Assembly: GCF_030848805.1 (NCBI RefSeq)
Contig: NC_092358.1
Location: 23,151,832 to 23,215,831 of the forward strand
Length of the DNA: 64,000 nucleotides
Origin: Temnothorax longispinosus
Lineage: Eukaryota; Arthropoda; Insecta; Hymenoptera; Formicidae
Direction of reading: 5' to 3'
The notes beneath the pieces were generated by a model, which worked only from the letters and a program-made list of their open reading frames with translations, was not told the DNA's origin and did not search any database. The position numbers and the translations under genes are program-made. Within the stretch, counting starts at the first letter, position 1. Each line of letters starts with the position of its first letter. Positions 49,149 to 59,750 of the stretch are shown here, one piece after another.

Positions 49149-50053
49149 TCACAGCAGCGAAAAAAAAGCTTTTCTATCAATAATTTATAATTTTTATAAA
49201 ACATTTAACATCAGTGCTCTTTCTTTGATCGAGAAGTATCGCGAATATTGGAAGAGTATCGCTGCAAATTGGGACTCGAAAGCGTTTTGCAAGCAATCGA
49301 CCATACACGATTAATCAATACAGCAATAAAAAAAGCACGTCAAATGAGAAGTTGTGCACAACAGCCGTGCTAAGTAATTCAAGACTTGAAGATGCGGGCT
49401 GGAAATGTCAAGCGAAAGCGAAATTGCAAAAGTTTGTTTTACAGTACTGCCTTTGCACCGTAGATGAACCAACTGAAAGCACTGGGAAAAAAGGATTCGA
49501 GTGGATATTGTTTTATCAATAGTATCATGAAGTCAAACACAAGAAAGTTTTTCGTCGTAATTTTTTGTTTCGCATTAACGACTATATAATATCTCTTTTT
49601 TGTGCGAGAGGAGATGCAAATAGTAAAATAGTTCAAACTCGCAACTCGTGGGAGATGAAGAAGTAATAATATTTACCCTATATTTTATTCACTATTCTTT
49701 ATATTATTGTTACAACTGTAACAAATAAAAGTTTTATTTATAATTTTTCTGTATCTTTTTTATATATCATTTTATTTATTATTTTTTGTATCTCGCGCTC
49801 TTATATTCTAATTAGTTAAGCTGAGTTGAAGTGCACTTGCACATTATACACTTGTGTACACTATTCCCTATTAAAGGCTGCTGTAACACGCACTAGTCCC
49901 ACGAGTCCCGGCAAGACAAGATATCGATATATCGCCATTTGCAATAAAATAACGTTTGTGTGTGCAATAAAGAGAACAAGCTTTATTCCATTTCCCAGAC
50001 CTCCAAAATAGTTAACCACGTAACAACAACAATTATCAATACATCACTCATCT
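49149..50053. other. Spacer between the B2 relic and B3
   Basis: Holds the conserved plus-strand block (SLIEKYREYWKSIAANWDSK..HD, stop near 49313) and the LEDAGWKCQAKAKLQKF block (about 49380-49530). About 49735-50005 has no match in B1, B4 or B5 spacers and may be an insertion. No gene called. Confidence 0.45.
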
Positions 50054-52407
50054 TCAGTACATCGCCAAAAGTACCGATATATACGACAACGAAGCTTTTA
50101 CTACCTGAAATATTATTGTTTGAAATCTATAATCCATATTACATGTATAGAATATTCAGAAATTAAATAATACAGTAATATAAAAAAAAATATAACTAAA
50201 TTGCAATACAATAACCAACAGAAATTATATGAAGCTGTTTGTAATTTAATGCGGTGTAAACATAGCAATGTTAATTTTTGCAACTTAAGTTATTTCGATA
50301 TTTAATATATAAGAATAGTGAATTTGGTTTCAATCTGTATACTGTTACTATAAAAATATAAAAAATTTTTGTTTTAATATTAATTAATTAAAACCTTTAA
50401 AAGATATGTATCATGATAAAGCTTGTTAAAAATATTTGAATTTTACGTTACGTTACAAGGCAAACAAATGCAAAAATATGTATAAATGAAATCTTACGCT
50501 AGTAAATCTCTCCAAAGAAAGGTCGAGAATCCTTCCGCTCGTGATCGTCAATCTTTTCTGCGATCTGACAATGAGAAACAATATAGTTCGACTTTCTTTG
50601 GCTGGAAAATCGTACCAGAGAGAATTATACGCCGCACTTCCAATCATTTTACTCTGAAAAGAGAAAAATACAAGATCGATATATTTGCGAATTAATGAAA
50701 CTACCATTTTTCTTTTGGAGCTAACCTTGGCGCTCAGATGTTCACCGCAAAAACAGTATATGAATGCCTCGACGTTCATCGAAATGTAGTATATCAATGT
50801 CTTTACCAAAATTGCTGCGGCATTAGGTGTGTTGAGCGACTGAAATTTCCATGTACGCGAACAGTAATTTATAGTATGAGTTAATTACACATACACGATA
50901 CTTCCACAGTCATCTTAGTGTTAATAATTATCAACAGTCTTTTAATCCGATACGCAATATTTATATTTATAAGTAACCGAACGTCACTTTGGATTTGTTA
51001 CTTACGGAAACGATAATAAATCCTAAACAGCATATGATGATAGTGTCTGATAAAAGCATCATAAATGCGATGTACGTGAAAAGAATCTCAATATTTTCCG
51101 CAAATATAATAATGCGCTGGTGCTTAATAATCAACGATCGCAATGTAAATTCGTCCATCGAATCCGCTGAACATTTGGAGACATTTGTCAACGATTCTCG
51201 AAGAATATCGATTTGACCACAGACGTGAATTATCTAAGGTTTATAGCTTCATAATCTTTCTCTCTCAGGAAATTAAAAATTATCTCTTGAGTAACTTTTA
51301 AAGATATCAGAGAAAAATATAAAAAATAATTTAGCAAATAATTTACATAAAATATAAAATATTATTAATGCATATACGTAATATATTTAATTTAAAATTT
51401 AAATTATGGACGATCTTATCAGATATAAGATCAAATTGAAATAAGTAAATGAAAAATGGAATTTGTCTTATTTTAACTTTGAACAAGCGTAACACGCTAT
51501 TTAAGCTTACCAAAGTGACGAGAAGCGAATTAATAATTGTAATGCCGCAGGCGACTAAAAACAGGTGATAAAATTGAACGGATTGAACTGTCGTGTAAAT
51601 AAAATCTGTGCTAATGTTGAATGGTAGCTCCATCTTTAGAATGAGCTCTCGCGCGTACGGCTCTAATGTCTCGGGACTGTTTGCGTTAGCAGCCAGTACA
51701 CCGACACTGTAAAAAGATGCGGAGCCGATTTGCATGCCGACGATCCATCTCGAGGTACGACGTGCAAGATTTGCCCCGTCTGTCATTACACGCGAGCTAC
51801 AGCGGTTCGAAGTGCTGTCTTGCCAATCCGCAGACATCATTTCCAATAAATCGTAAAATATTCTACGGAAGATTAGGCACACCATTCACGTTAATGTTCC
51901 TTTTACACTCGTCTATCATAAATTAAATTAATTCTGAATTTGACGGCAATATTTTATTAAAGTATCATAAATAACAGACAACTCAACACGCAGTCATGTG
52001 TGTACTTTCAGTTCTCATAATCAAACTAATTGAATAAAATCGAAGACTGATTAATTATTATTTGATACTTTTCTGACCGGTAGTTTCGGCAAGTGCTAAT
52101 AATGAGACGATGGAGTAACATGATTTGCATATTATTCCATAAGTACTCCTTACCTTTGATAGATCCAAAGAATAATAAGCTTAATGTAGAGTAAAGAAGA
52201 CGTCATTGCGCTGCTCACTCCATCCATATACTCGGAGAAGTCGTCCATATGAATGTTCATCACTACGTATCGATATTGAAAAACTTGAGCCGTGCTCAGC
52301 GCTATGATCCAGTACAATCTGAACACCACAGTCAACGGTACGTAAGGCCATATACCGTAAATATGAAGGCCGAACCTGACCAGTCGGCTGAGCGTGGTCC
52401 TCCTCAT
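50054..52407 (-). CDS. Odorant receptor B3, six exons, apparently intact (384 aa)
   Basis: Minus-strand exons are 52154-52407, 51511-51862, 51006-51233, 50726-50839, 50498-50653 and 50054-50104, one open frame. Product: 7tm_6 odorant receptor. Exon 1 is MRRTTLSRLVRFGLHIY then GIWPYVPLTVVFRLYW; it ends CAA AG rather than CAA CG, still giving arginine across the junction. Exon 2 starts with RIFYDLLEMMSADWQDS. Exon 3 has the loop SKCSADSMDEFTLRS and ends IIVS. Exon 4 ends FIYCFCGEHLSAK. Exon 6 is VVKASLSYISVLLAMY. The upstream open frame shows mild changes versus B1 (DRDWSAKRFTSSLKKN), as expected of coding DNA. Confidence 0.9.
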
Positions 52408-52541
52408 ATTTTTCTTCAGCGACGACGTGAAACGCTTCGCCGACCAATCGCGATCGTTGAATAACTTTATTCATACTAAAACTTACTCGCAGGTCGAGAG
52501 AAAAACACGCGACCCATGGTCATCGACCATTGACCAATCAC

Positions 52542-52556
52542 AACTTGTTAAATATT
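52542..52556 (-). promoter_or_regulatory. Conserved upstream core of B3 (candidate promoter)
   Basis: AACTTGTTAAATATT on the plus strand, 135 bp upstream of the B3 start codon. Confidence 0.4.
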
Positions 52557-53503
52557 TCTGCTGCATTGCATAAAGAAAAAGAAAAAAAATAACTGCAGCT
52601 GTAATTTTAGAAATAATGAATGCATAGACAATATACTTATAGGAAAGGTCCCCTTCTTTTCCAACTTTCGACTACAATACAACTGCATGCTCTCTTTAAA
52701 AATGCAACAGGTAAAGGGAAGGTGGAGCGCAGCTTCCACGAACTGCTGCCGTGAGGTTGAAATATTCCGCTGCTAGGGAGGGGGGCGAAGCGTAACTGGG
52801 GATCCCCTCCGTGCTGAGGGATCATGAGAAAGGAAGACTAAGACGTATCGTAAGAGTTCGTCACGATGGAAACACGAGTGTAAAGATCACAGTTGGCGCC
52901 CGCCAACTGTGTTTGCAAGAAAGCTCGGGCAGTTCGACAACGACAGCGCAGGCCGAATACCGAGTTACAGAACGACGGTATAAGCGAAGAAAAATGCAGT
53001 CAGAGCGAGAAATTGTACCTTATGTATAACCGAGGTGAGTACTTCACAAGATTATATTACACTATTTGTGTTTATTATTTTTACACTACACTTTTAACGT
53101 AATAAGTTTTATTTCATATAATGTCGTTTAGTTACTTTAAAAATCTTAATTACAAGTCAATTTTCGATTTTAATATGAAAACGCTGATTAAATTAATCTC
53201 TCTTAATTGGATACGTGTATTTTGGTCATTATTTTGTTGTCTCTGTAAAATATATCGATCTAAAATATCAGCGATGTATTAATTTATAACACTAGCCTTA
53301 TACACTGCAAGCTAAATAAAGTCATCGTGAACTGGTATCTCGGTAAATCGATGCTTTGTTACCCCTGCTTGTCTACACTCGTACACTTGATGCAAAACTC
53401 CGGCTTTTTTAATAGAAAAATTGTTAATCGTATAAACGACTGACGGTGGTGAAAGTACTGTATCTTTCTACACGCAAAGATATAAGTAGCATGCGATAAG
53501 GCA
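52557..53503. other. B3 upstream region, no gene seen
   Basis: Collinear copy of the B1 and B2 upstream regions with the same GGCGCC palindrome near 52896. Confidence 0.5.
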
Positions 53504-53844
53504 TCAATATATTGTGTGTAACACAGACACGCATGACGCCGTAGCTTTAATGATTTGCAATATGATAAAAGGAATTTCTGCCGTCATACGCGAATATCAT
53601 GTCGCAACGAAACAATTAGAGAACTGATAAAGAGCAACAAGCTGTACGCCAAAGAGCAGTATAAATTGTTCATCAAATCCATTTTTCTCAGTCCCTCGAT
53701 ATAATAGTGCACTACGATGTAAGCATATTGACAAATTTAAACGACGATTAATGTTGTCGTGAACCAGTAAAATCTGCGCAAAACGGGGCACGACACGTTG
53801 GATCAAATGCTAAAAATACGAACAACAATTTTTATAGAGGAACA
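53504..53844 (-). pseudogene. Two-exon relic odorant receptor, copy 3, interrupted by a MITE
   Basis: The last exon (53504-53554) is exactly 51 bp and reads IIKATASCVSVLHTIY with TGA. The decayed exon 1 extends to about 53844, where a 238-bp MITE is inserted next to its 5' end. Same conserved stops as copy 2. Confidence 0.75.
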
Positions 53845-53846
53845 TA

Positions 53847-54084
53847 GGGGGAGTCCGGGAACTTGACCATAGAGGAGAGTTGAACCACTTCAAATATCTC
53901 GTTCAAATTTTGAACAAAGAGCTCAATCCGAGCACGTTAAAACACGTTTGTCTCACTCACAGTCGAAACGCACTACCAAGCGTCATATTGTCACGTGCTC
54001 GGATTGAGCTCTTTGTTCAAAATTTGAACGAGATATTTGAAGTGGTTCAACTCTCCTCTATGGTCAAGTCTCCCGGACTCCCCC
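53847..54084. mobile_element. 238-bp MITE with long perfect inverted repeats and TA duplication
   Basis: The left arm starts GGGGGAGTCCGGGAACTTGA and runs about 95 bp to CAATCCGAGCACGT; the right arm is its near-exact reverse, ending CCGGACTCCCCC. TA flanks it at 53845-53846 and 54085-54086. Copies 2 and 4 of the unit read GAACATACTGTACTCG and GAATATACTGTACGCG here, which are empty sites. The plus-strand ORF crossing it is an artefact. Confidence 0.92.
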
Positions 54085-54086
54085 TA

Positions 54087-54690
54087 CTGTACTCGTTATT
54101 TTCACAGCATTGCAGCGAGAAAGAAGCTTTTCTATCACTGATTTATAAAGCGTCGAACATTAGTGCTCTTTCTTTGATCGAGATGTATCGCGAATGTTGG
54201 AGGAGTATCGCTGATGATTGGAACGCGAAAGCGCCTCGCAAGCAAATGACCATACACGATTAATCAATACAGTATAATAAAAAAAAAGCACATGCGAATG
54301 TCAGATGACAAATTGTGAACAACAGCCATATTAAGTGATTCAAGACTTGAAGATGCGGGCTGGAAATGTCAAGAGAAAGCGAAATTGCAAAGTTGGTTTT
54401 ACACTACTGCTTTTCACCATAGATAAATTAACTGAGAGCACTGGGGAAAAAAAGATTCGAGTGGATTTTGTTTTATCAATAACTGTTCAAAACAAGAAAG
54501 TTTTTCGTCGTAATTTTTTTTATTTCGCATTAACGCGTATAATCCTTTTTTTGTGCAAAGAGGAGATGTAAATAGTAAAATAGTTCAAACTAGTCGCAAC
54601 TCGTGGAAGATGAAGATGTAGTAATATTTATCATATTTTTTATTCACTATTGATTTATTGTTACAACTATTATCAATACATCACTCGTCT
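54087..54690. other. Spacer between the B3 relic and B4
   Basis: Contains the conserved plus-strand block (SLIEMYRECWRSIADDWNAK..HD, stop at 54261-54263) and a frameshifted LEDAGWKCQ block near 54350. No gene called. Confidence 0.45.
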
Positions 54691-57600
54691 TCAGTACATC
54701 GCCAAAAGTACAGATATATACGACAACGATGCCTTTACTACCTGAAATATTATTATTTGTGATCTATAATCCATATATCACATATATATATATATTCAGA
54801 AATTAAATAGTATAAGGTACAGTAATATGAAAAAAAATATAACTAAATTACAATATAATAACCAACGGAAATTATATGAAACTGTTTGTAATTTAATGCG
54901 GTGTAAACATTGCCATGTTAATTTTTGCAATTTTAATTATTTCGATAATTAATATATGAGAATAGTGAATTTCGTTAATAATTAAAAAATAAAAATAATA
55001 AATTTTGTTTTAATTTGTATATTGTTACTAAATTGAAAATTTTTGTTTTAATATTAATTAAAACCTTTAAAAAATAATTATCATGATAAAACTTGTTAAA
55101 AATATTTGAATTTTACGTAACGTTACAAGGCAAACAAATGCAAAAAAAATATGTATAAGTGAAATTTTACGCTAGTAAACCTCTCCAAAGAGAGGTCGAA
55201 GATCCTTCCGCTCGTGATCGTCAAACTTTTCTGCGATCTGACAATGAGAAACAATATAGTTCGACTTTCTTTTGCTGGAAAATCGTACCAGAGTGAATCG
55301 TACGCCGCACTTCCAATCATTTTACTCTGAAAAGAGAAAAATACAGGATCGAGATATCTGCGAATTAATAAAACTGCCATTTTTTTCTTGGAGCTAACCT
55401 TGGCGGTCAGATGTTCACCACTAAAACAGTATATGAATGCCTCGACGTTCATCGAAATGTAGTATATCAATGTCTTTACCAAAATTGCTGCGACATTAGG
55501 TGAGTTGAGCGACTGAAATTTTCATGTACGCGAACAGTAATTTAGTATGAGTTATGTTATTTACACATACACGATACTTCCACAGACATCTTTAGTGTCA
55601 ATAATTATCAGCAGTCTCTTAATCCGGTACGGAATATTTTTAATTTTTTAATTTAATTTAATTTAATTTATTGCGATGCTTAGTGGAGGATACAGTTATA
55701 GAGAGTATAAATAATGAGTGCACGCAAATGGTGAGGCATCAACACGATGTTGTTACTAAGCCTACCAGTGAAGACAGTGTAAGTCAATATATAAAACATA
55801 TAATATAAAAAAAACATATAATATAAAAAACGATGGATTCGCTCACGAGAATAATATTTTGTCGTACAACACATTCGTCGCAGAACTTACAATACGCACA
55901 GTAACACATAGATATATACGCACGCACACACACTCGCACGTGTGCGCGTTAGCAGACACGACATATCGTGCAAGCAATCAGTGATGCGCAGGTTGAGATG
56001 CATTTCTGGCAGGAAATGCAGTCGATGAAATGAAGGTGGATGCAGCTGTACGAAAAGAAGACAAAGAGGTTAAGGATCTTATGGTAGAGGGAAAGTCGTT
56101 GAAATATTTGACTGCACAGTAGGAGAAAGAAGCGCGAAACTTGGCAGAGTGATGCAATGAAAATGAAAAAAGGTCGGGGTAACGAGTATTTGGGGCGTTA
56201 ACGGCATGGTAAGTCGAAGGTAAGGAGGAGTATTAGAGTGAAGAAGACGGAAAACCAGTCAAAAAAGATGAAGCACAAAACGTATTTATATTAATAAGTA
56301 ACCAAACGTCACTTTAGACTTGTTACTTACGGTAACGATAATAAATCCTAAACAGCATATGATGATTGTGTCTGATAAAAGCATCATAAAAGCGATGTAC
56401 GTGAAAAGAGTCTCAATACTTTCCGCAAATATAATAATACGCTGGTGCTTAATAATCAACGACGGCAATGTAAATTCGTCCATCGAATCCGCTGAACATT
56501 TGGAGACATTTGTCAACGATTCTCGAAGAATATCGATTTGACCACAGACGTGAATTATCTAAGGTTATAGCTTCATAATCTCTCTCTCTCAGGAAATTAA
56601 AAATTATCTCTTGAGTCATTTTTAAAGATATCGGAGAAAAATATAAAAAATAATTTAGCAAATAATTTACATAAAATATAAAATATTACTAATGCATATA
56701 CGTAATATATTTAATTTAAAATTTCAATTATGGACGATCTTATCAGATATAAGATCAAATTGAAAGAGGTAAATTAAAAATAAAATTTGTTTCATTTTAA
56801 CATTGAGCACGCGTAACGTGCAATTTAAGCTTACCAAAGTGACGAGAAGGCAATTAATAATATGAATGCCGCAGGCGAATAAAAACAGGTGATAAAATTG
56901 AACGGATTGAACTGTTGTGTAAATAAAATCTGTGCTAATGTTGAATGGCAGCTCCATCGCCAGAATGAGCTCTCGCGCGTACGGCTCTAATGTCTCGGGA
57001 CTGTTTGCGTTAGCTGCGAGTACACCGACGCTGTATAAACATACGGCACCTACTTGCATGCCGATAATCCACCTCGAGGTACGACGTGCAAGATTTGCCC
57101 CGTCTATCATTACGCGCGAGCTACAGCGGTTCAAAGTGCTATCTTGCCAATCCGCAGACATCATTTGTAATAGATCGTAAAATATTCTACGGAAGATTGG
57201 GCGCACCATTCACGTTAATATTCTTTTTCACACTCGGATATCATAAATTAAATTAATTCTGAATTTTTGACGTCAATATTTTATTAAAGTATCATAAATA
57301 ACAGACAACTCATAACACGCAGTCATGTGTGTACTCTCAGTTCTCATAATCAAACTGATTGAATAAAATCGAGAACCGATTAATTTTTATTTGATACTTT
57401 TCTGATCGGTAGTTTCGGCAAGTGCTAATAATGAGACGAGTAACATGATTATTCCATAAATACACCTTACCGTTGATAAATCCAAAGGATAATGAGCTTA
57501 ATGTAGAATAAAGAAGACACCATTGCGCTGCTCACTCCATCCATATACTTGGAGATGTCGTCCATATGAATGTTCATCACTACGTATCGATATTGAAAGA

Positions 57601-57724
57601 CTTGAGTTGTGCTCAGCGCTATGATCCAGTACAATCTGAACACCACAGTCGACGGTACATACGGCCATATACCGTAAATATGAAGACCGAAGCTGACCAG
57701 TCGGCTGAGCGTGGTCCTTCCCAT
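54691..57724 (-). CDS. Odorant receptor B4, six exons, apparently intact (384 aa)
   Basis: Minus-strand exons are 57471-57724, 56835-57186, 56331-56558, 55399-55512, 55171-55326 and 54691-54741, one open frame with GT..AG borders. The exon 5 donor is GTAAAA, weaker than the GTAAGA of sisters. Product: 7tm_6 odorant receptor. Exon 1 is MGRTTLSRLVSFGLHIY then GIWPYVPSTVVFRLYW. Exon 2 has MMSADWQDST and CGIHIINCLLVTL. Exon 4 ends FIYCFSGEHLTAK. Exon 5 has AAYDSLWYDFPAKESRT. Exon 6 is VVKASLSYISVLLAMY. Intron 3 carries a 640-bp insertion. Confidence 0.9.
55641..56280 (-). mobile_element. Insertion in B4 intron 3, probably a 5'-truncated non-LTR element
   Basis: Sister introns read GGTACGCAATATTTATATTT without this block. 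On the minus strand the insertion ends in a run of TTAAA/TTAAAT repeats (55641-55672), like the tail of some non-LTR retrotransposons. It is otherwise pyrimidine-rich on that strand and has a 64-codon ORF of unknown nature (55680-55874). Microsatellite-like ACGCACGCACACACAC lies near 55918. Family assignment is inference. Confidence 0.5.
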
Positions 57725-57854
57725 ATTTCTCTTCAGTGACGACGCGAAACGCCTCGCCGACCAATTGCGATCGTCGAATAACTTTATTCATACTAAACTT
57801 GCTCGCAGGTCGCGAGCAAAACGCGCGACCCATGGTCATCGACTATTGACCAAT

Positions 57855-57869
57855 CACAACTTAAATATT
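57855..57869 (-). promoter_or_regulatory. Conserved upstream core of B4, shortened
   Basis: CACAACTTAAATATT on the plus strand, 131 bp upstream of the start. Compared with B1-B3, three bases (GTT) are missing from the core. Confidence 0.35.
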
Positions 57870-58789
57870 TCTGCTGCATTGCATAAAAAAAAGAGAAATA
57901 ATAAATGCATAGACAATATATATACTTATAGGAAGGGTCCCTTTCTTTTCCAACTTTCAACTACAATACAACTGTATGCCCTCTTTAAAAATGCAACAGG
58001 TAAAAGAAAGGTAGAACGCAGTTCCACGAACTACTACCGTGAGGTTGAAATTTTCCGCTGCTGGGGCGGGGGGGGGGAAAGCGTAACTAAGGATTTCCTC
58101 CGTGCTGAGGGATGATGAGGAAGGAAGACTAAGACGTATCGTAGGAGTTCGTCACGATGGAAACACGAGTGTAAAGATCACAGTTGGCGCCTGCCAACTG
58201 TGCATGCAAGAAAGTGCGGGCAGTTCGACGACGACGGTGCAGGCATACAGATGAGTTACTGAACGACGATATAAGCGAAGAAAAATGCAATCAGAGCGAG
58301 AAATTGTTCCTTGTAACCGAGGCGAGTACTTCACAATATTACATTACACTATTTGTGTTTATTATTTTTACACTACACTTTTAACGTAATAAGTTTTATT
58401 TTATATCATGTCGTTTAGTTATTTTAAGAATCTTAATTCCAAATTAATTTTTTATTTTAATGTGAAAACGCTGATTAAATTAATCTCTCTTAATTAAAGA
58501 CGTTTATTTTGGTCATTATTTTGTTGTCTCGGTAAAATATCGATCTAAAATATCAGCAATGTATTAATTTATAGCACTGGCCTTATACACTACAAGCTAA
58601 ATAAAAGAATCGCGAACAAGTTTCTCGGTAAATCGATGCTTCGTTATCCCTGCTTGTCTACACTCGTACACTTGATGCGAAACTCCGCCTCTTTGAATAG
58701 AAAAATTGTTAATCGTGTAAACGACTGACGGTGGTGAAAATATCTTTCTCTCTCTGCACGCGAAGTTATTAGTGGCATACGGTAAGGCA
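57870..58789. other. B4 upstream region, no gene seen
   Basis: Collinear with the other B upstream regions, including GTTGGCGCCTGCCAAC near 58182, with one base changed in the palindrome. Confidence 0.5.
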
Positions 58790-59150
58790 TCAATACATTG
58801 TGTGTAACACAAACATGCATGACGCCGAAGCTTTTACGATTTGCAATATAATAGAAGCAATTTCTGCCGTCATACACGAATATCATGCCATAACGAAACG
58901 ATTAGAGAACTGATAAAGAGAAACAAGCTGTACGCCAAAGAGCAGTTTAAATTGTCCGTCAAATCCATTTTTTTCTGCCCCTCGGTATAGTAGACTACTA
59001 CGATGTAATTAAGCATCTTGACAAATTTAAACGACGATTAATGTCGTGAACCAGTAAAATCTGCACAAAACGAGGCACGGCACGTTGGATTAAATGCTAA
59101 AGATACGAAGAACAAATTTTATAGAGGAATATACTGTACGCGTAGCAGTT
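58790..59150 (-). pseudogene. Two-exon relic odorant receptor, copy 4
   Basis: Exon 1 remnant includes SIKFVLRIFSI, stop, SNVPCLVLCRFYWFTTLIVV and the LNCSLAYSLFLFISSLIVSL and WHDIR segments, with stops in the same places as copy 2. The last exon (58790-58840) is exactly 51 bp and reads IVKASASCMFVLHTMY with TGA. Confidence 0.75.
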
Positions 59151-59750
59151 ATTTTTACAGCAGCGAGAATGATGCTTTTCTATCAATGATTTATAAAGCG
59201 TCGAACATCAGTGCTCTTTCTTTGATCAAGAAGTATCGTGAATATTGGAGGAGTATCGCTGAAGATTGGAACGCGAAAGCGCTTTGCAAGCAATTGGGCA
59301 TACACGATTAATCAGTACAGTATAATAAAAAAAGCATTTGCGAATGCCCGATTAGAAGTTGTGCACAACAGCCATGTTAAGTAATTCAAGACTTGAAGAT
59401 GCGGGCTGTAAATGTCAAAAGAAAGCAAAATTGCAAATGTTTGTTTTACAGTACTGCCTTTGCACCATAGATAAATCAACTGAAAGCTTTGGGAAAAAAG
59501 GATTTAAGTGGATTTTGTTTTATCAATAGTTATCATGAAGTCCAAAACAAGAAAGTTTTTCGTCATAATTTTTTATTTTGCAATTATGCCTATAATAGTT
59601 CTTTTTTTGTGCGAAAGGAGATGCAAATAGTAAAATGGTTCAAACTAGTCGCAACTCGTGGGAGATGAAGAAGTAGTAATATTTACCATATTTTTTATTT
59701 ACTATTGTTTCATGTTATAGTTACAACTATTATCAATACATCACTCGTCT
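59151..59750. other. Spacer between the B4 relic and B5
   Basis: Holds the plus-strand block (SLIKKYREYWRSIAEDWNAK..HD, stop near 59311) and a LEDAGCKCQKKAKLQ block with later stops (about 59370-59470). No gene called. Confidence 0.45.

Noticed and set aside
53880..54263. 127-codon plus-strand ORF
   Set aside because: It starts inside a MITE and runs through its palindrome; only the last 40 codons are shared with other units.
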